From: Syntrophopropionicum propionicicum_A
GTDB taxonomy: Bacteria > Bacillota > Desulfotomaculia > Desulfotomaculales > Pelotomaculaceae
Assembly: GCF_048984525.1 (NCBI RefSeq)
Contig: NZ_JBMGJC010000003.1
Coordinates: 186,001-250,000 of the forward strand
DNA length: 64,000 nucleotides
Direction: 5' to 3'
In this document: positions 43,336 to 51,302 of the stretch, piece by piece
How positions within the stretch are numbered: position 1 is the first letter of the stretch
Layout: each line of letters opens with the position of its first letter
Program-made: the position numbers and the translations under genes
Notes under the pieces: generated by a model
Told to the model about the DNA's origin: nothing
The model's input: the letters and a program-made list of their open reading frames with translations, nothing else
Databases searched by the model: none

Positions 43336-44916
43336 TTATTGTAAGTTGTTTTTTACTGAGTTAAGCGGGGTGAAACCTGCAAAATGAGGAGTGAAACCTT
43401 CCACTCTTGTTGAGGTGGCGTACAGTTTAAGGCTGTGGTTGAGGAAAATCCACGGCGCGTCTTTGGTAATAATTTCGATGGCGCTGCGGTACATCCGCTC
43501 CCGCAGGGCGGGTTCAGTTTCCAGCTGTGCTTTTGCCAGGAGGAGGTCTACCTCGTTATTGCGGTAACGGGCGGTATTAAGCCCGTTTTCGATCTGTGAT
43601 GATGAAAGCAGGGTATAAAGGAAGTTGTCCGGATCTCCGTTGTCGCTGATCCAGCCGTAAAGGAAGGCATTTCCTTCTTCATTTAATAGGGCTTCCTTGT
43701 ACTGGTTCCAGGTGTATGATTTAATTACTGTTTCCACGCCGGCGCCGGCAAGCTCTCTCTGGATAAATTCAGCCAGCATATCCCCGCCGGCAGGGTTGTA
43801 AGGCCTTGGGTTAGAATAAGTGATAATTTCAAACTTCAAACCGTCGGCGTAGCCTGAGCCGGCCAGCAATTCCCTGGCTCCCTCCGGATCATAGGAAACG
43901 GGAAACAAGCTGGAGTCATATCCCAGTACACCGGGCGGCAGCGGGCCGTTTGCCTCTATCGCTGATCCCTTAAAAAGTTCGGTAACATGCTTGCGGTCGA
44001 TCAGCATGCTGACAGCTCTTCTAACTGAGGGGTCGTCAAAAGGTTTTTTGTTAGTAAAAAAGCCAAGGTAATTAAGGTCCAGGCCTGGCATCTGCAATAC
44101 CGGGAACCCCTTTTGTTCGAGATAACGGGCGTCAGGCGGCGCCAGGCTGTCTACAATGTCTGCGATTCCAAGTTTCAGAGCCAGTGAGCGCAGCCGGTTG
44201 TTTTTAATTACGCTGAAGACCAGCGTTGGGCATTCCGGCATCTTACCCCAGTATTCCCTGTTTTCCTTCAGGATGATGCTTTTACCCTTGACCCAGCTGC
44301 TGAAGCGATAAGGTCCGGTACCGACCGGCTTGTCGCCAAAATTCTCACCCAGGGCGGTTACAGCGGAGGGGCTTACTATAGGAGCGGATGCAGGCATGGC
44401 CAGGTTGTTTAAAAAAGGCGCATAGGGATATTTTAGTATAAATTTCACGGTGTAAAGGTCTGGAGTTTTGATGCTTTCCAGCATGCCAAAAGTAAAAGAG
44501 GCATAGGAGGCGCCTTCTGTGCGCTGGGGCGGCAGCTGCCTTTCGATACTGAAGCGGACCGCTTCGGAATTAAAAGGTGTCCCATCGTGAAACTTGACGC
44601 CCCTCCTTAAAAAAAAAGTCCATTCCCGCCCATCCGGAGATATACGCCAGTCTTCTGCCAGGCAGGGCTCTATTGTAGTAGTGCCGGGTTTAAAACGGAC
44701 CAGGCCTTCAAAGATATTGGCGATTACTTTATTGGACTCGTCGTCCTGGGAAAAAGCCGGATCAAGCGTCACCGCGTCCTGGCTCCTGGCATAAATCAAT
44801 TCGCTGCCTTTTATTCCGGCAATACGCCCGGCGGCCGGCAGGAAACCGGAATGGCTTAAGAAAAAAAACGGTAGAATAATCAGGAGGAATATTGAAATTA
44901 TTTTTAGTGTGCGCAA
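43336..44916 (-). CDS. ABC transporter substrate-binding protein, peptide/nickel family (SBP_bac_5)
   Basis: A 526-residue secreted binding protein. The N-terminus LRTLKIISIFLLIILPFFFL is a signal or anchor segment. The mature part has LIYARSQDAVTLDPAFSQDD, the family signature EGLVRFKPGTT, CLAEDWRISPDGREWTFFLR and GTGPYRFSSWVKG. Such proteins bind oligopeptides or metal chelates. No permease or ATPase is adjacent, so it is an orphan. TTG 44916 follows GGAG at 8 bases; the frame extends to 44988 without a good site. No lipobox Cys is obvious. Confidence 0.87.
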   Translation of the reverse strand: MRTLKIISIFLLIILPFFFLSHSGFLPAAGRIAGIKGSELIYARSQDAVTLDPAFSQDDESNKVIANIFEGLVRFKPGTTTIEPCLAEDWRISPDGREWTFFLRRGVKFHDGTPFNSEAVRFSIERQLPPQRTEGASYASFTFGMLESIKTPDLYTVKFILKYPYAPFLNNLAMPASAPIVSPSAVTALGENFGDKPVGTGPYRFSSWVKGKSIILKENREYWGKMPECPTLVFSVIKNNRLRSLALKLGIADIVDSLAPPDARYLEQKGFPVLQMPGLDLNYLGFFTNKKPFDDPSVRRAVSMLIDRKHVTELFKGSAIEANGPLPPGVLGYDSSLFPVSYDPEGARELLAGSGYADGLKFEIITYSNPRPYNPAGGDMLAEFIQRELAGAGVETVIKSYTWNQYKEALLNEEGNAFLYGWISDNGDPDNFLYTLLSSSQIENGLNTARYRNNEVDLLLAKAQLETEPALRERMYRSAIEIITKDAPWIFLNHSLKLYATSTRVEGFTPHFAGFTPLNSVKNNLQ

Positions 44917-45042
44917 TATAATCACTCCACGTAGATGTTTATAATATAAATTCTGGAAATATATGTTAATTCCTTTAATTAAGTCCATAAAAATATTGTC
45001 CCTGGCATTAGTGCCTATAAATTTTGAGTGGAGGCATCAGAT

Positions 45043-45924
45043 ATGGTTGTTCGTTTCGGCCCTGCCGGAGCCTCAGAATCTTTTTACCAGGAGGGCCACA
45101 AAACTTCGCTGGAAATGCCGGAGTGGCTGGAGAAGAAAGGGCTGAACGCCTTTGAGTACCAGTGCAGCCGGGGTGTGAATATAGGTGAGGAAATGGCCAA
45201 ACGGTTGGGTCAGCTCTGTGCTGAGCGGAATATTCAATTGAGCATCCACGCTCCTTACTATATAAACCTTAGCACCAGCGACCCGGACTTAAAAACCAGG
45301 ACCATGGGGCACCTGCTGAAGTCATTAACCGCCGCGCAGTCAATGGGAGCAAAAGTGGTGGTATTTCACCCCGGCTCCGGCAGCGGTCCGAACCGCTGGG
45401 AACTGATGGCCGCGGCCAAAACATTATTCAAGGAGGTCCTGGCGAGGGCGGAGGCGAAAGGCCTGTCCGGCATCCTCCTGGCTCCCGAGACCATGGGGAA
45501 AAGAAATATGCTGGGTTCCCTGGAGGAAGTGCTGGAGCTGTGCGAGCTGGGTGACCAGGTAGTGCCGGCTGTTGATTTCGGCCACATGCACGCGGTCAGC
45601 GGGGGAAGATTTAAGGACAAACAAACCTATGAAGAAGCCCTTGACCTGATCGTGGAAAGGTTGGGGAGAGAGTACGTGCAGAATCTTCATATCCATTTCA
45701 GTCCTGTGGAATTCACCCATGCGGGTGAGAGAAGGCACCGCACCGCGCTTGAAGCGGACTTCGGTCCCGACTTTACCCCCCTGGCGGAAATACTGGCTGA
45801 AAGGGACCTGTCTGCCACCATAATATGTGAATCTGCCGGCCGGCAGGCTGAAGACGCCATGATTTACCGGGATATTTATGATCAGCTGCTTCGAGGAAAA
45901 AGCGGGGAGGGGGCAAATACCTGA
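45043..45924 (+). CDS. Endonuclease IV-like TIM-barrel protein
   Basis: A 293-residue TIM-barrel protein of the AP endonuclease 2/endonuclease IV family, which cuts DNA 5-prime to abasic sites using three Zn ions. Likely metal ligands lie in SIHAPYYINLS, VVFHPGSGSG, LAPETMGK, DFGHMHA, HIHFSPVEF and ICESAG. Several family-typical residues are altered (for example APE for the usual LE in the fourth motif), so it may be a divergent sugar-isomerase-like relative. ATG 45043 follows GTGGAGG. It is divergent from the binding-protein gene. Confidence 0.8.
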   Translation: MVVRFGPAGASESFYQEGHKTSLEMPEWLEKKGLNAFEYQCSRGVNIGEEMAKRLGQLCAERNIQLSIHAPYYINLSTSDPDLKTRTMGHLLKSLTAAQSMGAKVVVFHPGSGSGPNRWELMAAAKTLFKEVLARAEAKGLSGILLAPETMGKRNMLGSLEEVLELCELGDQVVPAVDFGHMHAVSGGRFKDKQTYEEALDLIVERLGREYVQNLHIHFSPVEFTHAGERRHRTALEADFGPDFTPLAEILAERDLSATIICESAGRQAEDAMIYRDIYDQLLRGKSGEGANT

Positions 45925-45976
45925 AGGTCAGCCCCCAATTAACAAGGATTCTATAATTAACGTCAGGTTGTTAAAT

Positions 45977-46450
45977 TTAGTGGATCTCGACGTCACGGGC
46001 GCCGTTGCGGCGCAGTATGTCCGCGGCACTGTTAATTTTCCCATCTTCTGTGCGGACTGAAGCCAGGATTTTTCCTTCCTTGACCTTATCCTCATAGAAC
46101 TTGCCCCGTTCAGCGGGGATGCCCCAGTCTACCAGGCCGCCGGCCACGCCTCCGGTGAGTGCTCCGGATACCAGGCCGGCAATTGGACCGGCCGCGATAA
46201 TAGGCCCGATCCCGGGGATAGCCAGGGCGCCGGCGCCCAGGCCCAGACCGGCCAGGCCGCCCAGCACGCCGCCGGTGGTCACCCCGGAGGTAAGACTCTC
46301 ACTTCCGGTGTCGCTGGTTTTGTGCACGGTTTTGTCACGGTCGGCCGCCAGAATGGATATTTCATCTTTAAACCCACTGCCGCGCAGTTCCGACGCGGCT
46401 TTTTCCGCTTGATCCCGCGAGTCAAAAAGGCCAATTACAGTTTTTAGCAA
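45977..46450 (-). CDS. General stress protein with glycine-zipper (YflT-like)
   Basis: A 157-residue protein. The N-terminal 40 residues (TVIGLFDSRDQAEKAASELR) match the general-stress protein 17M/YflT fold. A central Gly/Ala-rich segment (GVLGGLAGLGLGAGALAIPG then IIAAGPIAGLVSGALTG) is glycine-zipper-like and may insert in the membrane. The C-terminus (GKILASVRTEDGK) repeats the ferredoxin-like half. The TTG start follows GGAGG at 8 bases. Members are often induced by general stress, but no sigma-B-type site was identified. Confidence 0.8.
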   Translation of the reverse strand: MLKTVIGLFDSRDQAEKAASELRGSGFKDEISILAADRDKTVHKTSDTGSESLTSGVTTGGVLGGLAGLGLGAGALAIPGIGPIIAAGPIAGLVSGALTGGVAGGLVDWGIPAERGKFYEDKVKEGKILASVRTEDGKINSAADILRRNGARDVEIH

Positions 46451-46634
46451 GGTTCAATCCTCCTCGTAATTTTTTGGTTCTTTTTTATATTGTCCCCGCG
46501 GCATATTTCTTATTCTGTTTGCACTTAAGGGATAATTTTTTGAAAAGGATAAACATTAGTATTAAATTTGATTTATGTTTTGATATAATATTGTATGTTG
46601 TTGCAAAAAACAGTAAATTTAGAGGAGGATTAAA

Positions 46635-47093
46635 ATGCTGCCGACCCCAAAAAAATTCTTTGTTACCGCGGGGAGCGCTGAGGGTAAGAATCCTTTAAAT
46701 GCATTCGACAACGCCCTGCTGAAATGCAGGATCGGCAACCTGAACCTGATGCGGGTGACGAGCATCCTGCCCCCGGGCGTGCAATACTGCCCGGGAATGG
46801 AAATACCGCCCGGCTCGCTGGTGCCCACAGCTTACGGCTACATCATAAGCGATGTTCCCGGAGAGCAGATAGCCGCCGCGGTCGGCGTGGGTTTCTCCAA
46901 TGACAGTTTTGGCGTGATTATGGAGTATTCGGGAAAGTGCGGCAGCCAAGAAGCTGAAAGAGCCATAGAAAGCATGTTGAAAGAAGCTTTTGAAACCAGG
47001 AATATGGAATTGGCCGGCACCAAAATCGCCGCGACGGAACACCGCGTGGAAAAAATCGGCTGTGCCCTGGCCGCCGTACCTCTCTGGTATTAA
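46635..47093 (+). CDS. pdaD: Pyruvoyl-dependent arginine decarboxylase
   Basis: A 152-residue proenzyme. The segment LMRVTSILPPGVQ contains Ser43, the expected self-cleavage site that gives the pyruvoyl cofactor and two chains. The downstream PTAYGYIISD and GVIMEYSGKC agree with the family, known from archaea, chlamydiae and some anaerobic bacteria. It converts arginine to agmatine. GAGGAGG precedes the ATG, and a TATAAT box lies at 46584-46589. It is the first gene of a polyamine operon with speE and speB. Confidence 0.92.
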   Translation: MLPTPKKFFVTAGSAEGKNPLNAFDNALLKCRIGNLNLMRVTSILPPGVQYCPGMEIPPGSLVPTAYGYIISDVPGEQIAAAVGVGFSNDSFGVIMEYSGKCGSQEAERAIESMLKEAFETRNMELAGTKIAATEHRVEKIGCALAAVPLWY

Positions 47094-47121
47094 ATAAGTT
47101 TAAATATGGAGGAGTGAAGAC

Positions 47122-48006
47122 TTGGATCCTAAACAAGATGTATGGTTTACAGAAGACCCGGCAAAAGACATTAATTTGTGGTTTACAGAGCAGCAGACAA
47201 AAGACATGAGGATCTCTGTCCGGGTAAAACAAATTCTCCACCGGGAAGAGACGCCGTTTCAGAGCCTGGCTGTCCTTGACACGGACCAGTTCGGCCGCAT
47301 GCTGGTCCTGGACAATATAATCCAGACAAATATTGCAGACGAGTTTGTCTACCACGAGATGATCACCCACGTGGCCCTGAACACCCATGCCGACCCCAAA
47401 AAAGTGCTGGTAATCGGCGGCGGCGACGGGGGAGCGGTGCGGGAAATTATCAAGCACCAGTCCGTGGAAAAAGCGGTCCACTGTGAAATAGACGGCGCGG
47501 TGATCGAGGCCTCGCGCAGGTTCCTGCCTGAAATCAGCTGCGCTCTGGACGATCACAGGGTGGAGATCATTGTTGATGACGGTATTAAGCACGTCAAAGA
47601 AAACAAAAATACCTACGATGTAATCATGGTGGACTCGACCGACCCTATTGGCCCGGCCGTAGGGCTGTTCAGCGCTGATTTTTACAGAGACATATTTGCA
47701 TCGTTAAAAGAAGACGGTATTTTTGTGGCGCAGACCGAGTCGCCCTTTTTTAACCGCGACCTCATACCAGGGCTTTATCAGGATATATCGGGGATATTCC
47801 CCGTCACACGCCTCTATCTTGCCGTAATTCCCACCTACCCGGGAGGCTTATGGACATTTACCATGGGCTCGAAGAAGTATGACCCGCTGAAGGTGGATAT
47901 TTCCAGGATACCGCCGATGGACACAAGGTATTACAGCCCGGCTGTTCACCAGACCTGCCTTGTCCTGCCCCCGTTCGTAAGAGAACTGCTGGAGCGGCAG
48001 GGATAA
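47122..48006 (+). CDS. speE: Spermidine synthase
   Basis: A 294-residue aminopropyltransferase. LDTDQFGRMLVLDN begins the family core, VLVIGGGDGGAVREI binds decarboxylated SAM, and MVDSTDPIGPA holds the catalytic Asp. YYSPAVHQTCLVLP lies near the C-terminus. It transfers aminopropyl to putrescine to make spermidine. The TTG start follows GGAGG. No SAM decarboxylase (speD) is in the window, though the aminopropyl donor requires one. Confidence 0.93.
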   Translation: MDPKQDVWFTEDPAKDINLWFTEQQTKDMRISVRVKQILHREETPFQSLAVLDTDQFGRMLVLDNIIQTNIADEFVYHEMITHVALNTHADPKKVLVIGGGDGGAVREIIKHQSVEKAVHCEIDGAVIEASRRFLPEISCALDDHRVEIIVDDGIKHVKENKNTYDVIMVDSTDPIGPAVGLFSADFYRDIFASLKEDGIFVAQTESPFFNRDLIPGLYQDISGIFPVTRLYLAVIPTYPGGLWTFTMGSKKYDPLKVDISRIPPMDTRYYSPAVHQTCLVLPPFVRELLERQG

Positions 48007-48078
48007 CGTACCTGCCGATTAATTATCGCGATCCTGGAAAAGATACATGAAAAGCAGTGTTTCTGAGGGGTGGCGCGG

Positions 48079-48948
48079 ATGATTGAGTACACGGAAAGAT
48101 GCCCCGGATTTATCGGCAGCACTGAAAATTACGAACAGGCTGAGTTTGTAATTGTAGGCGCGCCGATGGACCTGACGGTAAGCTACCGCCCGGGTACGCG
48201 GCAGGGTCCTCACGCGATACGCCAGGCCTCCCACGGCCTGGAGGAATACAGCGTTGACCTTGACCGGGAACTCGCAAATTACAGTTACTACGATGCCGGG
48301 GATGTTGTCCTCCCGTTCGGGGCGGTCAAAGAGAATTTGCGCCGGATAAGCCTGGTAACCGCCGGTATTCTTTCCGACGGGAAGGTGCCGATGGTCCTTG
48401 GCGGCGAGCACCTGATCTCCTGCGCCGTAATCAAAGAAGTTGCCGGCAAGCACCCGGGGCTGGCGGTAATTCACTTTGACGCCCACGCCGACTTGAGGGA
48501 CGAATTTATTGGCGAGCACTTTTCCCATGCCACCGTTATGCGCCGGGCCGTGGAAACAATTGGCGGCAAAAACCTTTACCAGTTCGGCATCAGGTCGGGT
48601 ACGCGGGATGAATTTGAATTTGCCCGCTCCAACACCAATACCTACATTGACAGGGTTGTGGAGCCGCTGGTGGAAAACCTGCCGCGCCTGAAAGGGCGTC
48701 CGGTGTATGTTTCCCTGGATATTGACGTGGTCGACCCGTCCTACGCTCCCGGCACAGGCACACCTGAGCCTGGCGGTTGTTCGGCCAGGGAGATAATAAA
48801 GGCTGTCCATTTGCTCGGCGAGTTGGATATTGTGGGCTTTGACCTGGTGGAAGTGAGCCCGCTTTACGATCCCTCCGAAAGGACCGCGCTCCTGGCGGCA
48901 AAACTTATTCGCGAGGCGATCATGTCTTATGGCGGGGCAAAATCATAA
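48079..48948 (+). CDS. speB: Agmatinase
   Basis: A 289-residue ureohydrolase. The Mn2+-binding motifs are GGEHLIS, HFDAHADLRD and SLDIDVVDPSYAPG followed by GTGTPEPGG. Agmatinase cleaves agmatine to putrescine and urea, so it connects PdaD to SpeE. ATG 48079 stands 8 bases after GAGGGG (48065-48070); an in-frame GTG at 48070 overlaps that site. It is the third gene of the operon; no clear terminator follows. Confidence 0.93.
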   Translation: MIEYTERCPGFIGSTENYEQAEFVIVGAPMDLTVSYRPGTRQGPHAIRQASHGLEEYSVDLDRELANYSYYDAGDVVLPFGAVKENLRRISLVTAGILSDGKVPMVLGGEHLISCAVIKEVAGKHPGLAVIHFDAHADLRDEFIGEHFSHATVMRRAVETIGGKNLYQFGIRSGTRDEFEFARSNTNTYIDRVVEPLVENLPRLKGRPVYVSLDIDVVDPSYAPGTGTPEPGGCSAREIIKAVHLLGELDIVGFDLVEVSPLYDPSERTALLAAKLIREAIMSYGGAKS

Positions 48949-48990
48949 AAAAAAAAGCCGTCCGGTAATGGTTAAGTGCAAAAATTCCAT

Positions 48991-49019
48991 TTGACTTCAA
49001 ACGTCTGATTGGTTATACT
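48991..49019 (+). promoter_or_regulatory. Promoter of the tRNA-Asp/tRNA-Phe unit
   Basis: TTGACT (48991-48996), a 17-base spacer and TATACT (49014-49019) lie about 50 bases before tRNA-Asp. Confidence 0.7.
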
Positions 49020-49070
49020 TATAAATGTCCGCGATGGATGTACGCGAAGACGCTATTGTGGACCGAATGC

Positions 49071-49147
49071 GGAGCTGTGGTGTAGTGGCCTAACATGCCT
49101 GCCTGTCACGCAGGAGATCGCGAGTTCGACTCTCGTCAGCTCCGCCA
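49071..49147 (+). tRNA. tRNA-Asp (anticodon GTC)
   Basis: A 77-base cloverleaf: acceptor GGAGCTG with CAGCTCC, anticodon stem CCTGC/GCAGG with loop CTGTCAC (GTC at 49105-49107), T loop TTCGACT, discriminator G and an encoded CCA. Confidence 0.95.
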
Positions 49148-49155
49148 TTTTATTT

Positions 49156-49231
<76 letters not shown>

Positions 49232-49245
49232 GCTCAAGTCAGACC

Positions 49246-49270
49246 CCCGCAAGATTTTGCGGGTTTTTTG
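49246..49270 (+). terminator. Rho-independent terminator after tRNA-Phe
   Basis: CCCGCAA (49246-49252) pairs with TTGCGGG (49257-49263) around GATT and is followed by six T. Confidence 0.88.
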
Positions 49271-49300
49271 TTTTTGTGGGGATTTTATCAACTACCCTGC

Positions 49301-49324
49301 ACGGCATAGAGTGCCGTTTTTTTG
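49301..49324 (+). terminator. Second terminator downstream of the tRNAs
   Basis: ACGGCA (49301-49306) pairs with TGCCGT (49312-49317) around TAGAG, followed by a T run. Two terminators in a row isolate the SPFH unit from tRNA transcription. Confidence 0.8.
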
Positions 49325-49360
49325 TTTACTGCCTTGCTAATATTTAGATTAATTGACTAA

Positions 49361-49417
49361 TTGACACATGCCACTTTTTATGATATTTTAATGATATCAA
49401 AATGATATCATTAAAAT
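49361..49417 (+). promoter_or_regulatory. SPFH-gene promoter overlapped by a perfect 15-bp inverted repeat
   Basis: TTGACA (49361-49366), a 17-base spacer and TATTTT (49384-49389) form a promoter. ATTTTAATGATATCA (49385-49399) is repeated inverted as TGATATCATTAAAAT (49403-49417) with an AAA centre, covering the -10 box and start region. This is the expected position for a repressor operator; each arm itself contains the palindrome TGATATCA. Confidence 0.82.
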
Positions 49418-49430
49418 AGGGGGTGGTTAA

Positions 49431-50477
49431 ATGTCCGAGAAACCCGGAACAAGCGAAAGACAACTGCATTATGAGGAAATCAAGGCAAAAAGCACCAGCG
49501 GTATGATGATACTGATACTGAACATTGCCCTGATGATCGGTGCTATTATTGGGTTCATTTACGGCATTGGTCCTGTTGACAAAGGCACGGCATCAGGTTT
49601 TCCCTGGTTAGGCTTGGTCATAGTTTGCGCTTTTTATTTTTTCCTGATCGGGCCATTCTTGTTTGTGGGGCTGAAAATACTCCAGCCTAACGAAGCGCTG
49701 GTGCTCACCCTGTTTGGTAAATATTACGGGACATTAAGGGGAGAGGGCTTTTTCTTTGTCAATCCCTTTGTCGTCGCAGTGAACCCCGCCTCTGCCGGTG
49801 CTCCGGCAGGTACGGCCGTTTCCATTGAAAAAACCTCCTCCGGGGGAAAATCAATTCACGGTCACGGAGTCAGCGTGAAGGTTCCCAATAAAAAAATTTC
49901 CCTGAAAAGCATGACCATGAATAACGAGACGCAAAAGATCAACGACGAGCTGGGCAATCCGATCATCATCGGTATTGTGGTCATCTGGAAGGTGGTCAAC
50001 ACAGCCAAGGCGGCTTTTAACGTAGATAACTACGTCGAATTTCTGTCCATTCAATGCGATTCGTCGCTTCGTAATATTGTGCGCCTCTATCCCTATGACG
50101 CCTCCACGGAGGACGGGGAAAAATCCCTGCGGGGCAGCAGCCAGGAAGTGGCAGAGAAGATTAAAGAAGAAATCCAATCAAGAGTGGATGTCGCCGGCCT
50201 TGAAATACTGGAAGCCCGGATTACTCACCTGGCCTACGCTCCGGAAATAGCCGCCGCCATGCTGCAGCGGCAGCAAGCTTCCGCCATCATCGCCGCAAGG
50301 CAGATGATCGTCGAGGGCGCCGTTGGCATGGTGGAAATGGCATTGTCCAAGCTGAGCGAGAACAATATTGTTGAGCTGGATGAAGAGCGTAAGGCAGCCA
50401 TGGTCAGCAATCTCCTGGTTGTCCTCTGCGGGAATAAGGATCCCCAGCCTATCGTCAACAGCGGTACCATTTACTAG
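49431..50477 (+). CDS. SPFH/band 7 domain membrane protein
   Basis: A 348-residue protein with two N-terminal membrane helices (about 25-44 and 58-82), then an SPFH domain (ILQPNEALVLTLFGKYYGTL, GEGFFFVNPF, NPIIIGIVVIWKVVNTAKAA) and a helical tail. SPFH proteins build membrane microdomain or ring assemblies that scaffold other proteins and often relate to envelope stress. The gene has its own strongly dyad-marked promoter. The small RHH gene follows and may be co-transcribed. Confidence 0.87.
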   Translation: MSEKPGTSERQLHYEEIKAKSTSGMMILILNIALMIGAIIGFIYGIGPVDKGTASGFPWLGLVIVCAFYFFLIGPFLFVGLKILQPNEALVLTLFGKYYGTLRGEGFFFVNPFVVAVNPASAGAPAGTAVSIEKTSSGGKSIHGHGVSVKVPNKKISLKSMTMNNETQKINDELGNPIIIGIVVIWKVVNTAKAAFNVDNYVEFLSIQCDSSLRNIVRLYPYDASTEDGEKSLRGSSQEVAEKIKEEIQSRVDVAGLEILEARITHLAYAPEIAAAMLQRQQASAIIAARQMIVEGAVGMVEMALSKLSENNIVELDEERKAAMVSNLLVVLCGNKDPQPIVNSGTIY

Positions 50478-50500
50478 GCCAGAGCGGGGCGAGTCCTAAA

Positions 50501-50533
50501 ATATGTTCAACCATTCAACATGGTAAAACATAT
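50501..50533 (+). promoter_or_regulatory. Symmetric hairpin/dyad in the leader of the RHH gene
   Basis: ATATGTT (50501-50507) pairs with AACATAT (50527-50533), and CCAT (50511-50514) with ATGG (50520-50523), separated by symmetric 3-base gaps. It may be an RNA hairpin or a DNA operator 70 bases before the RHH start. Confidence 0.5.
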
Positions 50534-50602
50534 ATAGAATGGGGAGGAAATGCCGGCCAGCTCACTGATTTAAGAACTGTATGCGCGGAGGGGTGATACC
50601 GG

Positions 50603-50782
50603 TTGGAAAATGCGGCTAGCAAAGAAAAGGATAAGAAGCAGATTCTGCTGAGAGTATCACCCTCTCTATGGAAGGAATTAGCCGCCTGGGCTGAAGACGA
50701 CTTCCGTTCCATCAACGGTCAGATCGAATACCTGCTGACAGAATGTGTCAAGCGGCGGAAAAAAACAAATAGAAATGTTTAA
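50603..50782 (+). CDS. Small ribbon-helix-helix (Arc-like) DNA-binding protein
   Basis: A 59-residue protein. KQILLRVSPSLWKELAAWAE is the beta ribbon and first helix, and FRSINGQIEYLLTECVKRRK the second helix, the pattern of Arc/MetJ-type regulators. TTG 50603 follows GGAGGGG with suitable spacing. It directly follows the SPFH gene and may be the regulator that recognises the inverted repeat at 49385-49417. Its short basic tail is typical. It is missed by longer ORF cutoffs. Confidence 0.82.
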   Translation: MENAASKEKDKKQILLRVSPSLWKELAAWAEDDFRSINGQIEYLLTECVKRRKKTNRNV

Positions 50783-50811
50783 AAGGCGAAGTCTATCTTC
50801 GCCTTTTTTTA
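50781..50811 (+). terminator. Rho-independent terminator of the SPFH-RHH unit
   Basis: AAGGCGAAG (50783-50791) pairs perfectly with CTTCGCCTT (50797-50805) around TCTAT, with a T run after it. It overlaps the RHH stop. Confidence 0.9.
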
Positions 50812-50843
50812 ATCAACATTTGCAGGATAATAACAGTAATTGA

Positions 50844-50931
50844 AGAGGATTTTACCATAAAAAGCTGAATAGAATAAAATGATTTAACAATATAATCAGC
50901 CGCCTTAAAGGTGGCTGTAATATTTGTTATT
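50844..50931 (+). repeat. Conserved intergenic element, copy 1
   Basis: This stretch starts AGAGGATTTTAC, contains AAAAAGCTGAATA and ends with the hairpin CAGCCGCCTT/AAGGTGGCTG followed by TAATATTTG. A close copy lies at 56277-56362. Both stand before genes of the phospho-signalling and lipoprotein cluster. It may be a small RNA, a terminator or a mobile repeat. Confidence 0.7.
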
Positions 50932-51302
50932 ATTTCGACAATTTCTGACAATTAAATACAATATCTGTTATTAACATGGAAATCAGGTGGTTTAATAAAT
51001 GATTGTTTTAACATAGATCCATCATCTCTGAGTCATTTGATTAGTTGCGATTTTTACCTACAATAATTATGATACAAAACCGGAAGACATACATAGGCCA
51101 ATGAGTTCAAGGTAAAGGGTTGACTCAAACTTTGGTCGGGGAAAAACGCTAAGGAGGGAGTGGTCAGTAAAAACTTTTCTGGCTGCTGTGCAGTTAACGC
51201 AATTATATTAGGAGCAAGTTTGCATCTTTTGCAAGTAACCAGTTGTTTTATGCTCATTAAAAGATTCTCTTATGATAAACCCTAGATATTGGAGTGAGAA
51301 GA
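50932..51302 (+). other. AT-rich intergenic leader before the TPR lipoprotein genes
   Basis: About 370 bases with no gene that I can support. It contains a possible stem GAG-TCAA / TTGA-CTC (near 51106-51127) and an isolated AAGGAGGGAGTG near 51150 whose short frame (about 40 codons) has a badly spaced start and no recognisable product. It may be a long 5-prime leader. Confidence 0.35.

Noticed and set aside
48019..48810. 263-codon frame on the minus strand over speB
   Set aside because: The plus strand encodes a complete agmatinase; this is its shadow.
51054..51257. 67-codon minus-strand frame before the TPR lipoproteins
   Set aside because: No ribosome binding site, no recognisable sequence, and located in an AT-rich leader.
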